DNA of 64,000 nucleotides from Gammaproteobacteria bacterium (GTDB lineage: Bacteria; Pseudomonadota; Gammaproteobacteria; Pseudomonadales; Azotimanducaceae), in contig VXYL01000070.1 of NCBI GenBank assembly GCA_009846005.1, positions 1-64,000 on the forward strand, given 5' to 3'. Under the pieces are notes generated by a model. It was not told where the DNA came from, did no database searches, and saw only the letters and a program-made list of their open reading frames with translations. The translations under genes were made by a program, and so were the position numbers. Positions 1 to 8,673 of this stretch are shown one piece after another. Position 1 is the stretch's first letter; each line of letters begins with the position of its first letter.

Positions 1-1348
1 AAACCACACCGCCGGACGGCCGTATCTCGATGCCGTCTTCGGCGACGTATTCGGTAACCGCCGTCTGCTGGCGCGGGTCGAAGCCGAGTTCCGCAACGAG
101 TTGCTGCGCCGCCAGGTGTCCGGGACGCGCAAGTTGGCGCATCGCATAGCGGAAGTCGAACTGCGCGGCAGCGATCTCCCCCGACTCGACCCGGGCGAGC
201 TGGCTCCTCGTCGAGATCGCTCGGAAGTCGAGTACCGGTGTGTTCTGCAGAATCAGCACGACGAGCACCAGGCATGCCACCGCCACGTTTACGGGGGCCG
301 CGATACGGGGCCACTCGACGCGGTAGCGGATCACGCCCCACACGTAGCCGAGCGAAAGCAGGGCTAGGATCGCTGCAAAGGTGACCGCCCAGCAGCGCGA
401 CACCGTCCACCCGTACTGGCCGACCCGAATCAGGATTCCGACCAGCGCGAGCACCGGCAACACAGGCAGGACGGCGACGACTGCCGTGACCGACAGTTGA
501 ACGGGCCGCGGGTAGCGCAAGTCGGCACCCGGCCGATAGGCAATGCAGACGAGGAGCACGGCGATGGCACCGAGCGCGATCAGGATCCGGCTCCCCAATC
601 CCGTGTCCCAGAGCGCCGCGACGCTGACGAAAGGCAACGTGATCAGGAACACGGCGACAATCATCAGCACCACCGGGAGCAGGTAACGCGCGAGACTCTC
701 CACCAAGCCGACGATCCCGTCGATGAGCCCGTCGCGCCGCCGAAACAGCACTGTTCCGAGGCCGAAGGCGATGCCGGCCGCGGGCAGAATGAACCACGGC
801 TCGGTGAACGTGTCGGCAAGGGCATCGATGCCGAGGATGGAAAACAGCGCCGCCCACAGCGCGAGCAGACCGGCGACACCGCCGAGCAACGCCAACGACA
901 GTCCCGCGACCAACAGGTTGCGCCACGCGTTGACGAACAGCGGGGCGTAGCGGATTGGCTCGCGAACGACGAACTGCTGCATGAACGCAAGCGCGATGAA
1001 TCCAGCCACGAGCATGCTCGCAACATAGACCGGATAGAGCATGTCCACGTCGAACCTGCCCACCGGGGTTGCCTGCCAGCCGACGTAGGCGCCGAGCAGC
1101 ACGGCGACGACCGCGCACCCCGCCGCGAACGCCGCCGTGCGGGGGAAAGCACCGGGTTCCGCCGCGAACAAGACAAGGCTCGGCCAGCCGACTGCCAATG
1201 TGAACATCGGCACAAGGACCTCGGGATTGTCGCTAGGCCAGAGACCGCCTTCCAAGGTGACGCCGAGACCGGCGAGCAGAACGGCCTGTGCGGCGATGAC
1301 ACACGGCATCGGACCGAGCCTGAGGGTGCCCACGATCATCCGGTTCAT
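1..1348 (-). CDS. DUF4153-type multi-pass membrane protein (3' end off window)
   Basis: Reading the minus strand from the ATG at 1348, one frame stays open to the window edge (about 449 codons), so the C-terminus is missing. The translation is strongly hydrophobic with about ten membrane segments, and ends in a soluble stretch. The segment around 'LIRVGQYGWTVSRCWAV' followed by a helix and 'YRVEWPRI' is typical of DUF4153 (COG4872-like) inner-membrane proteins of unknown function. It is divergent from the desaturase at 1517, with 168 bases between them. The family call is from motif memory; no catalytic role can be stated. Confidence 0.72.
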   Translation of the reverse strand, partial: MNRMIVGTLRLGPMPCVIAAQAVLLAGLGVTLEGGLWPSDNPEVLVPMFTLAVGWPSLVLFAAEPGAFPRTAAFAAGCAVVAVLLGAYVGWQATPVGRFDVDMLYPVYVASMLVAGFIALAFMQQFVVREPIRYAPLFVNAWRNLLVAGLSLALLGGVAGLLALWAALFSILGIDALADTFTEPWFILPAAGIAFGLGTVLFRRRDGLIDGIVGLVESLARYLLPVVLMIVAVFLITLPFVSVAALWDTGLGSRILIALGAIAVLLVCIAYRPGADLRYPRPVQLSVTAVVAVLPVLPVLALVGILIRVGQYGWTVSRCWAVTFAAILALLSLGYVWGVIRYRVEWPRIAAPVNVAVACLVLVVLILQNTPVLDFRAISTRSQLARVESGEIAAAQFDFRYAMRQLARPGHLAAQQLVAELGFDPRQQTAVTEYVAEDGIEIRPSGGVV

Positions 1349-1516
1349 GCTTGTCCGGCCGATGGCTTGGCTGAGAATCGACCGTAGGGAAGGGGCCTGT
1401 AGGTGTCAAACGCAGGAATCGTGCAACGGCCGACCCGGATGTGAAATCCGCGTCAATTCCGGCACGCCCTCGGCTCACGTCCTCTTCACGCCGGCACAGG
1501 CACGCTATGCGGCGAA

Positions 1517-2416
1517 ATGTCCCGCGAACCCAAAAGCCCAAGCGCCAAAGCGGTGTACCAACCGACTGGGGACGAGTCCATCGCTTGGCTGCGCGTCGCG
1601 CCGTTTATCGCGCTCCACCTCGGATGCCTCGGCGTGATTTGGGTTGGCGTCAGCGCCCTATCCGTCTGGGTTGCGGTGGCGTCGTACCTGGTGCGCGCGT
1701 TCGCTGTCAGCACGTTCTATCACCGCGCGTTTTCGCATCGCGCGTTCAAGGCGGGACGGGCGACCCAGTTCACTTTCGCGGTACTCGGTGCCGCGGCCAC
1801 GCAGCGCGGGCCGCTGTGGTGGGCAGCCCAGCATCGCTTGCATCATCAGCATGCGGACACCGATGCCGACCCCCACTCGTCGACACGCGGATTCTGGTGG
1901 TCGCACCTTGTCTGGTTCCTCACGCGAGCCGGTTTCCGCACGCCGCTGCACCGGGTTCGCGACCTCGCCCGATTTCCCGAACTACGCTGGCTGAACCGCT
2001 TCGACCTCGCGGCACCCGTTGGCTATGCGATGACGATGTACGGCCTCGGTGCCGTGCTCGAGTCCGTCTACCCGGCGACCAACGCCTGGCAGATGCTGGT
2101 TTGGGGATACGTGGTCCCCACCGTGGCGCTGATGCATGCGACCTTCTTCGTTAATTCGCTGTCCCACCGAGTCGGCCGAAGGCGGTTCGAGACCGCCGAC
2201 AACAGTCGCAACAACGCCCTGTTGGCGCTGGCCACGATGGGCGAAGGCTGGCACAACAACCACCATCGGCACGCGGCGTCGGCCCGCCTCGGCTTCTACT
2301 GGTGGCAGTTGGATCTCGGCTACCTCGGACTCAGGCTGCTAGAAACCGTTGGCTTGGTTCGGGAACTCAAGACTCCTCCCGATGCCGTGCTTCGCGAAGG
2401 CCAGCCATGCGCGTAG
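1517..2416 (+). CDS. Acyl-lipid/acyl-CoA delta-9-type fatty acid desaturase
   Basis: A 299-residue integral-membrane di-iron desaturase that introduces a double bond into acyl chains. The three histidine boxes are visible: HRAFSH at residues 69-74, HRLHH at 106-110 and HNNHH at 246-250, with hydrophobic segments before and between them. The length suits bacterial stearoyl-CoA-type desaturases. It opens a plus-strand operon of lipid-modifying genes; its stop overlaps the ATG of the next gene by 10 bases, implying translational coupling. The unsaturated chains it makes are the natural substrate of the cyclopropane-synthase-type enzymes encoded at 4399 and 5637. The ATG at 1517 has only a weak ribosome-binding site. 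Confidence 0.88.
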   Translation: MSREPKSPSAKAVYQPTGDESIAWLRVAPFIALHLGCLGVIWVGVSALSVWVAVASYLVRAFAVSTFYHRAFSHRAFKAGRATQFTFAVLGAAATQRGPLWWAAQHRLHHQHADTDADPHSSTRGFWWSHLVWFLTRAGFRTPLHRVRDLARFPELRWLNRFDLAAPVGYAMTMYGLGAVLESVYPATNAWQMLVWGYVVPTVALMHATFFVNSLSHRVGRRRFETADNSRNNALLALATMGEGWHNNHHRHAASARLGFYWWQLDLGYLGLRLLETVGLVRELKTPPDAVLREGQPCA

Positions 2417-3657
2417 CCGTCGTCGGGGCAGGCATCTCGGGCATCGCCGCCGCACACTATGCGCAGGAGTTCGCCGACGTCACGCTGTACGAGGCGGACC
2501 GCGTCCTCGGCGGCCATACCGACACCCACAACCTGTTCGCGGACGACCGCAGCTGCGCGGTGGACTCCGGTTTCATCGTATTCAACACGGGCTACTACCC
2601 GTTGTTCTCGCGCTGGCTGGACGAGCTCGGCGTCGCCTCGAAACCGACCGACATGTCCTTCGGCGTCTCGCTCGCCGATGGCGTCGAGTACGGCACCTCC
2701 AATCTGAAGGCGCTGTTTTGTCAACACCGAAACATCCTGCGGCCCGATTTCCTCGCCATGTTGCGGGACATACCGCGCTTCTATCGGCGCGCCGGACAAC
2801 TGGTCGACGATGATCGCACACTGGCCGAACTGTGCGCCGAGGAACGCTACTCCAGTGCCTTCGTCAACGGCCACCTGATGCCCATGTGTGCCGCGCTCTG
2901 GTCGGCGTCACGCAGCCTCGCGAGCGCGATGCCCGTGGCCCACGTCGCTGCCTTCATGGCGAACCACGGTCTGCTGCAACTGCGCCACCGGCCGGCGTGG
3001 CGGGTGGTCGATGGCGGTTCCAACACCTATCTTGCCGCGTTCGAGAGCCGGTTCCGGGGCCAGGTTCGGAAATCCTGCCCTGTGCGCCACGTGCTACGGG
3101 ACGCGGACGGCGTAACGCTGCAAACCGACACGGATGCGCGCGGCTTCGACCAAGTCGTCCTTGCGTGCCACGCCGACGACGCATTGCGCATCGTGGATCC
3201 GACATCCAGGGAGCACTCGGTCTTGGGCGCATTTGGCTACCAGACGAATCGGGCGGTCATTCACTCGGACGCGTCCGTGATGCCCGCCAACCGAGGGGCG
3301 TGGTCGAGTTGGAACGTCCACGCGACCCGCGAGAACGAGTTCGAGTTCACCTATTGGATGAACCGTCTCCAAGGCATTCACTCCACACGGCAGTTCTTCG
3401 TGACCTTGAATCCGGCGAGACCCCTCAACGCCGTCTGGCTTGAACGGGACTACCGGCACCCGGTGTTCGACAGTGCGGCGCGCACCGCCCAGGGACGGCG
3501 CGACGAGGTCAACGCGCAATGCACGCTCTACTGCGGCGCCTATTGGGGCTGGGGTTTCCACGAGGACGGTTTCAGGAGCGGCTACGAGGCCGCGCAACGC
3601 CTCCGCGAGATCTGCCTCGGCGAGCTGTGCTTCGGTTTCGAAACCCGGGCAACGTGA
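2407..3657 (+). CDS. FAD-dependent amine-oxidase-like protein (COG2907 type)
   Basis: A 416-residue flavoprotein. It starts MRVAVVGAGISGIAAAHYA, a Rossmann FAD-binding site with GxGxxG at about residues 7-12, then the second dinucleotide motif around 'YEADRVLGGHTDTH'. This matches the COG2907 group of NAD/FAD-binding proteins that nearly always sits beside a DUF1365 gene and a cyclopropane-fatty-acid synthase, as here. I chose ATG 2407 although the frame is open upstream, because it places the FAD motif at the N-terminus and overlaps the desaturase stop. The substrate is unknown; a role in oxidising or modifying membrane acyl chains is inferred from context. Confidence 0.82.
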   Translation: MRVAVVGAGISGIAAAHYAQEFADVTLYEADRVLGGHTDTHNLFADDRSCAVDSGFIVFNTGYYPLFSRWLDELGVASKPTDMSFGVSLADGVEYGTSNLKALFCQHRNILRPDFLAMLRDIPRFYRRAGQLVDDDRTLAELCAEERYSSAFVNGHLMPMCAALWSASRSLASAMPVAHVAAFMANHGLLQLRHRPAWRVVDGGSNTYLAAFESRFRGQVRKSCPVRHVLRDADGVTLQTDTDARGFDQVVLACHADDALRIVDPTSREHSVLGAFGYQTNRAVIHSDASVMPANRGAWSSWNVHATRENEFEFTYWMNRLQGIHSTRQFFVTLNPARPLNAVWLERDYRHPVFDSAARTAQGRRDEVNAQCTLYCGAYWGWGFHEDGFRSGYEAAQRLREICLGELCFGFETRAT

Positions 3658-3670
3658 GCGGACGCAGGGC

Positions 3671-4402
3671 ATGTGCGCGGACTTCCGAGCAGCACGGTTC
3701 CCGACCGAGGCGAGCTTGTCATGCCGAGGCGAGGTCTGGCACGTCCGCGGCGCGCCGCACCGGCACGTATTCCGATACGCGGTGTGGATGGTGTACGCCG
3801 ACCTCGATCGGATCGCCGACGCGCGAGGTGCCATCCGCACCGTGCGCGCCAAGCACCTGCTGACGACAGAGGCTGTGCGCGAGCGGCTTGCCCGGGCGGG
3901 CATAAAGGCGGACGGGACGCATACCTTCGCACTGACCCAACCCGGGAGCTTTGGCTATTCGTTCAACCCGGTGAATTTCTACTTCTGCAAACGCGGCGAT
4001 TGCTTGCTCGCCGTGCTCGTCGACGTCACCAACACGCCATGGGCCGAACGGCACTGCTACGTCGTCGACGCGCGCGGGCGGGCCGCACTCGGCCGGCACC
4101 GGTTCCAATTCGCGAAGGCTTTGCATGTTTCGCCCTTCCTGTCCATGCGCGGGACCTACCGCATGAACCTGACCCTTGGCGAGGGTCGGATCCGGATTGC
4201 GATGCGCCTTGAGGGCGGTTCCGCGCCGTTCTACGCCGGACTCGCGTTGCGTACCGCACCGCTTACGCGCGCTGCCGCGCTCGCGGCACGCTGCCGACGA
4301 CCCTTTCAGAACTCGCTCACCTTGGCGCGCATCTACTGGCAGGCGGCCCGGCTCCACGCCAGGCGCACGCCATTCTTCCCGCACCCCCGGAAGCTTCGAT
4401 GA
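3671..4402 (+). CDS. DUF1365 domain protein
   Basis: A 243-residue protein with typical DUF1365 (COG3496) features: an early 'VRGAPHRHVFRYAVWMVYADL' region, then 'SFGYSFNPVNFYFC' near residue 100 and 'KALHVSPFLSM' near 155. The family's biochemical role is not established, but it co-occurs with COG2907 flavoproteins and cyclopropane synthases. The ATG at 3671 lies 13 bases after the preceding stop; an upstream extension of the frame overlaps the flavoprotein and is unlikely. Its stop overlaps the next start as ATGA, so the next gene is probably translationally coupled. Confidence 0.82.
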   Translation: MCADFRAARFPTEASLSCRGEVWHVRGAPHRHVFRYAVWMVYADLDRIADARGAIRTVRAKHLLTTEAVRERLARAGIKADGTHTFALTQPGSFGYSFNPVNFYFCKRGDCLLAVLVDVTNTPWAERHCYVVDARGRAALGRHRFQFAKALHVSPFLSMRGTYRMNLTLGEGRIRIAMRLEGGSAPFYAGLALRTAPLTRAAALAARCRRPFQNSLTLARIYWQAARLHARRTPFFPHPRKLR

Positions 4403-5640
4403 ACGACCGATCCGGTTCGCATAAGGGGCGGGAGTCGGTCGCCGCGCGGCTGTGGCGAACGACGGCGGAACGGGCCTTGCGCGGCATCCGCAACGGAACG
4501 GTCGTGATCGCGGCACCCTCCGGCACATCGACCTTCGGCAGCGGCGAAGCCGTCGCCCGGGTGCGCGTCCACGACCCCGCCTGCTTCCTCCGCATGGCTC
4601 TCGGCGGCACAGCGGGCGCGGGGGAGAGCTACATGGCGGGGCTCTGGGACTGCGACGAACTGGTCGATCTCGTCCGGATCATGTTGCGCAACCGGGATGC
4701 TCTGTCGGCCCTTGAGGGCCTCGCGTCGGTTCCGGCCGCGGTTGTCGACGCGCTGTTCCACCGAATGCGCCGCAACAGCCGTGCCGGCAGCCGGCGCAAC
4801 ATCCGCGAGCACTACGATCTCGGCAACGAGTTCTTCCGTCTGTTCCTGGACGAGCGGCTGATGTACTCGGCCGCGGTCTACGAAACGCCCGAAGACAGCC
4901 TCGAGGCGGCCAGCACGGCGAAACTGGACCGGCTATGCCGAAAGCTCCGCTTGACCCGAGGCGAACGGCTGCTCGAGATCGGGACCGGATGGGGCGGCCT
5001 TGCGGTATACGCCGCCGAGAACTACGGCTGCCACGTCACCACCGCGACGATCTCCGAGTCCCAGTACGAATACGCAAAGGCGTTGGTCTCGGCGCGTGGC
5101 CTCAGCGACCAAGTCGACGTGATCCTCGCCGACTACCGCGACCTGCGCGGCAGCTACGACAAGCTCGTATCGGTTGAGATGGTGGAGGCCGTCGGCCACG
5201 CCTTCCTCGACCGCTATTTCGAGACCTGCGCCGGGCTCATCCGGCGTGACGGGATGATGGTCCTGCAGGCCATCGTCATCCGCGACACCCGGTACCGCCG
5301 TGCGCTCCACAAGGCGGACTTCATCAAGAAGCACATTTTCCCGGGCGGCTTCATCCCGAGCATCTCCGCGTTGACCGCCGCGGCGGCCCGTGCCGACCTC
5401 TCGGTCATGAGCCTCGAAGACTTCGCCGACGACTACGCCCTGACGCTACGCGACTGGCGTCGCAACCTCGACAACAACGCGGACGGGGTGCAGGCTCTCG
5501 GCTTCGACGCGAGCTTCCTGCGCAAGTGGCGGTTCTACTTCGCCTACTGCGAGGGCGGTTTCCGCGAACGCGCCATATCCGACGTGCAGGTCGTCTACAC
5601 CAAGTCCGACTACCGGGGGCCGCCGTGGCGCGCGTCATGA
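4399..5640 (+). CDS. cfa: Cyclopropane-fatty-acyl-phospholipid synthase
   Basis: A 413-residue SAM-dependent methyltransferase that adds a methylene (or methyl) group across the double bond of membrane phospholipid acyl chains. Visible motifs are 'NIREHYDLGNEFFRLFLDE' near residue 135, the SAM loop LLEIGTGWGGLAVYAA near 193, 'SVEMVEAVGHAFLDRYF' near 257 and 'KKHIFPGGFIPS' near 310; all are family hallmarks. Length is near the usual 380-420. The start overlaps the DUF1365 stop (ATGA) and its own stop overlaps the start of a second, shorter relative. Regulation by the kinase encoded at the end of the operon is a reasonable inference. Confidence 0.9.
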   Translation: MNDRSGSHKGRESVAARLWRTTAERALRGIRNGTVVIAAPSGTSTFGSGEAVARVRVHDPACFLRMALGGTAGAGESYMAGLWDCDELVDLVRIMLRNRDALSALEGLASVPAAVVDALFHRMRRNSRAGSRRNIREHYDLGNEFFRLFLDERLMYSAAVYETPEDSLEAASTAKLDRLCRKLRLTRGERLLEIGTGWGGLAVYAAENYGCHVTTATISESQYEYAKALVSARGLSDQVDVILADYRDLRGSYDKLVSVEMVEAVGHAFLDRYFETCAGLIRRDGMMVLQAIVIRDTRYRRALHKADFIKKHIFPGGFIPSISALTAAAARADLSVMSLEDFADDYALTLRDWRRNLDNNADGVQALGFDASFLRKWRFYFAYCEGGFRERAISDVQVVYTKSDYRGPPWRAS

Positions 5641-6659
5641 ACTTCGCCGTTGAACTGGCCGAGACGGGTCGCCTACCCGATGCCGTCGTACGCCTCGGCA
5701 TACGACACCTGATAGGACGACGGCTCCGGGAGGAGAACGCCCGCGCCGCCGAGCGCTACGCGGAGCTGCTCGAAGAACTCCGCGCTTCGCCGATCGCCCT
5801 CGCCCCGGACGTCGCCAACGAACAGCACTACGAGGTGCCGCCGGCGTTCTTCCGGCTGACGCTCGGTCCGCGCCTCAAGTACAGTGCCTGCTACTGGGGC
5901 GAGGGCGTGCGGACCCTCGCCGACGCGGAAACCGCGATGCTGGAACTCACATTGACGCGCGCCGGCATAGAGGATGGCATGCGCGTGCTCGATCTAGGCT
6001 GCGGCTGGGGCGCGTTCACGCTGTTCGCCGCCGCGCGTTTGCCGCGTTCGGAGTTCCTCGCCGTGTCGAATTCCCGGACACAGCAGGCGCACATCGCCGA
6101 ACAGGCCCAGGCGCTCGGGCTGGCCAACGTCAAGACGCACAGGGCGGACGTGAACTCCTTGGCGCTCAATGGCGGGTTCGACCGCGTCGTCTGTGTGGAG
6201 ATGTTCGAGCACGTGCGCAACCACGCGGCCCTGCTTGAGCGGATATCCCGATGGCTCGCGCCCGCGGGGCGGTTGTTCGTGCACATTTTCTGCCACCAGC
6301 GACTGATGTACCCGTTCGAAACCAGCGGCGACGGCGACTGGATGGGCCGCAGCTTCTTCACCGGTGGCCTGATGCCGGCCAGGGACACGCTGCACAACTT
6401 CCAGGACCACCTGGCAATCCGGCGAACCTGGCAACTCTCCGGCGCACACTACCGGCGTACGGCGCGGGCATGGCTCGCCAATCTTGATGCCCACCGGCAT
6501 GCGGCGGCAGACGCCCTGGGCGCGGATGGCGACTCGCGCCTGCTCGGACGATGGCGATTGTTCTTCATGGCCTGCGAGGAGCTCTTCGGCTGGAACGGCG
6601 GCCGCGAGTGGCTTGTCTGCCACTACCTGTTCGAACAGCGGAGGCCCCCGCGTGAATAG
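5637..6659 (+). CDS. Second cyclopropane-synthase-family SAM methyltransferase
   Basis: A 340-residue protein related to, but clearly diverged from, the enzyme just upstream. It has 'NEQHYEVPPAFFRLTLG' near residue 62, a SAM loop VLDLGCGWGAFTLFAA near 117, and 'VCVEMFEHVRNHAALLERI' near 185. The N-terminal lipid-binding part is shorter than in classical Cfa. Such proteins are often annotated as cyclopropane-synthase family or as coclaurine-N-methyltransferase-like. It could make a different product (methyl-branched or furan-precursor chains) or methylate another substrate; the sequence alone does not decide. The ATG overlaps the upstream stop as ATGA. Confidence 0.8.
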   Translation: MNFAVELAETGRLPDAVVRLGIRHLIGRRLREENARAAERYAELLEELRASPIALAPDVANEQHYEVPPAFFRLTLGPRLKYSACYWGEGVRTLADAETAMLELTLTRAGIEDGMRVLDLGCGWGAFTLFAAARLPRSEFLAVSNSRTQQAHIAEQAQALGLANVKTHRADVNSLALNGGFDRVVCVEMFEHVRNHAALLERISRWLAPAGRLFVHIFCHQRLMYPFETSGDGDWMGRSFFTGGLMPARDTLHNFQDHLAIRRTWQLSGAHYRRTARAWLANLDAHRHAAADALGADGDSRLLGRWRLFFMACEELFGWNGGREWLVCHYLFEQRRPPRE

Positions 6660-7923
6660 GGGATTGCGGGCACGTCTCGGCCGACTCTTCGCGGTCCAAC
6701 TGGCGGTGATCGGCGCGGCCACGGTGATCGGCATCTACATTACACAGCTCGTGGTGGAGGACCTGCTGACCCGGCAAGCGCTGGACCTCGAGGCCGTGCA
6801 CTTCTGGACAAACTACGACGTCGACCCCAACACGCCGCTCCCGGACACCGCGAACCTGCGTGGCTACCTCGTGCGGCCCGGCGGCCGCGGGCCGACGGGC
6901 CTAGAGCATATGGCGACTGGATTCTCCCGTACCGACTTCGAAGGGCGCAGCCGGGTCGTGCACGTTTCCGAGAACGCCGGCGCACGTCTGGTCTTGGTGT
7001 TCGACAGCGCACAGGTCTCCGATCTCGCGTTCTACTTCGGCATCCTGCCGCTGTCCATCGTGCTGCTCTTGATCTACGCGCTTCTATTCGTGGCCTACCG
7101 TTGGTCGCAGGCAGCCCTCTCGCCCGTCATCCGGCTGGCGCGCCGGCTCGAAGCCGTCGACTTCATGCAGCCCGGCGGGGTCCGACTCGACCTCGCCGAT
7201 CTCGCCCAATCCGGCGACGCGGAAGTGGCGACGATGATCGAGGCCTTGGCCAGCTTCACGTCCCGGCTCGACGCCGCCATCGAGCGGGAACGGGTGTTCA
7301 CCCGGGACGCGGGGCACGAACTGCGCACGCCGGTAGCCGTGTTCAAGGGATCGCTGGACCTTCTCGAACGCGACCGGTCCCGACCGCCGGCCGATCGCGA
7401 TGCCTTGGCGCGAATGCGCCGCACGGTCGCGGAGATGGAGTCGCTGCTCGAGACCCTCTTGCTGCTTGCACGGGTGGAAGCCGAACCCGCCAACGGCGAG
7501 GTTACCTCCCTGAACCAGGTGGCGACCGAGGAGATCGACGCGCTACGGGCATTGGCCGAGGCCCGCGGCAACCGCGTCCAGTTGACGATGGACGCCGACC
7601 GGGACGTAAGCGCACCGAAGCAAATCCTGCGCATCGTGGTCGGGAACGTGCTCCGCAACGGCGTTTCGTTTACCCGCGAAGGCAAGATAGACGTGCGCAT
7701 CCACGCCGACGGCATGACGGTTACGGATACCGGCATAGGCATGTCCAGCGAGGAGCTCGGCAATGCCTTCGAGGCTTTCTACCGCGCCGACGCAGCTAGG
7801 GGCGGCACACCGGGGCATGGTCTGGGGCTGGCTATTGTGAATCGCATCGTCAAGCGCTACGGCTGGACGATCCGGGCGCGCAGTCGGCCCGGCGAAGGCA
7901 CCACGGTGGATCTCGAGTTCTAG
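6652..7923 (+). CDS. Membrane sensor histidine kinase
   Basis: A 423-residue kinase starting at a GTG (6652) that overlaps the preceding stop by 8 bases. Membrane helices lie at about residues 12-34 and 126-149, enclosing a roughly 90-residue periplasmic sensor. A linker or HAMP-like segment follows, then a HisKA domain with the phospho-acceptor His222 in 'RDAGHELRTPVAV', and a catalytic domain with an N-box-like 'NVLRNG', 'DTGIGM' and 'GHGLGLAIVNRI'. It closes the lipid operon. The only response regulator nearby is encoded convergently (7977-8663) as the last gene of the opposing operon, so the two probably form one system sensing envelope or lipid state; that pairing is inference. Confidence 0.88.
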   Translation: MNRGLRARLGRLFAVQLAVIGAATVIGIYITQLVVEDLLTRQALDLEAVHFWTNYDVDPNTPLPDTANLRGYLVRPGGRGPTGLEHMATGFSRTDFEGRSRVVHVSENAGARLVLVFDSAQVSDLAFYFGILPLSIVLLLIYALLFVAYRWSQAALSPVIRLARRLEAVDFMQPGGVRLDLADLAQSGDAEVATMIEALASFTSRLDAAIERERVFTRDAGHELRTPVAVFKGSLDLLERDRSRPPADRDALARMRRTVAEMESLLETLLLLARVEAEPANGEVTSLNQVATEEIDALRALAEARGNRVQLTMDADRDVSAPKQILRIVVGNVLRNGVSFTREGKIDVRIHADGMTVTDTGIGMSSEELGNAFEAFYRADAARGGTPGHGLGLAIVNRIVKRYGWTIRARSRPGEGTTVDLEF

Positions 7924-7954
7924 GTACCGTAGCGCCCAAGGCCCCGTTGCGGTC

Positions 7955-7980
7955 GCGCGGCCACGAGGGTCGCCCCTTAC
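7955..7980. repeat. Degenerate palindromic intergenic repeat (module A type)
   Basis: The 53-base gap between the converging kinase and regulator genes contains 'GGCCACGAGGGTCGCCC' followed by CTTAC, a diverged copy of the GTAGGGGCGACC...GGTCGCCC palindrome seen at 12356, 37003 and 58457. It reaches 4 bases into the regulator's stop codon region. In this position the palindrome could also end transcription from both sides, though no T-run follows. Confidence 0.45.
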
Positions 7981-8663
7981 GCGTGCGGAGGGAACCGAAG
8001 GCAGTACCCCCGCCCCGGAACCGTCGTCACGACTCCATGGCCGAAGGGTCGGTCGAGAGCCTGACGAAGGTTGTAGAGGTGGCTGCGCAGGGCGTCGCTG
8101 TCCGGCGGCTCGCCCTCCCAAAGCTCGCGCTCCATATCGCGCCGGGAAACCACCCTCGGATAGTCGCGCATCAGCACCTTGAGCAGCTTGAACGCGGTCT
8201 TGGACAGAACCACGGGAACGCCGTCTCGGGTGACTTCCCACGTGCCCACATCCATCACGATGCCGCCGACCTCGAAACATCCCGCCTGCCCCCGCCCACG
8301 CCGCGCCATGGCTTCGATCCGTGCGGCAAGTTCCGGCATGGCGAACGGCTTGACGAGGTAGTCGTCCGCGCCGGCTTCGAAGCCGATCAGTTTGTCGTCG
8401 AGCTGGTCCCGCGCCGTCAGCATGATGATCGGGGTGTCCACCTTCGCCTCCTCGCGCAGTCGCCGACACACCGCGAGTCCGTCGACTCCGGGCAGCATGA
8501 TGTCGAGCACCATCACGTCGTAGGACTCGGTCACCGCGAGATGCAGAGCCACGAGTCCGTCGGCGGCGTAGTCCACTGCGTAACCGCACGCTTCGAGGTA
8601 GGCGCCGGTGGTCTCGGCCAACTCGCGATGGTCTTCAACCAGGAGCACGTTGAGCCGGGCCAT
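7977..8663 (-). CDS. OmpR-family response regulator
   Basis: A 228-residue two-domain regulator. The receiver domain begins 'MARLNVLLVEDHRELAE', carries the phospho-acceptor Asp54 in 'VLDIMLPGVDGL' and the conserved Lys in 'DDYLVKPF'. The C-terminal half is a winged helix ending 'VVTTVPGRGYCLRF', the OmpR/PhoB signature. ATG 8663 was chosen because it starts directly at the receiver fold; the longer open frame upstream overlaps the acyltransferase gene. It lies 10 bases after the acyltransferase stop and is probably cotranscribed with DUF1295 and acyltransferase genes, convergent to its likely partner kinase. Confidence 0.9.
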   Translation of the reverse strand: MARLNVLLVEDHRELAETTGAYLEACGYAVDYAADGLVALHLAVTESYDVMVLDIMLPGVDGLAVCRRLREEAKVDTPIIMLTARDQLDDKLIGFEAGADDYLVKPFAMPELAARIEAMARRGRGQAGCFEVGGIVMDVGTWEVTRDGVPVVLSKTAFKLLKVLMRDYPRVVSRRDMERELWEGEPPDSDALRSHLYNLRQALDRPFGHGVVTTVPGRGYCLRFPPHA

Positions 8664-8673
8664 GGGTGCAATC

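Noticed and set aside
497-1387. Plus-strand open frame of 296 codons
   Set aside because: Charged low-complexity translation; antisense to the DUF4153 membrane gene, which is open from 1348 to the window edge.
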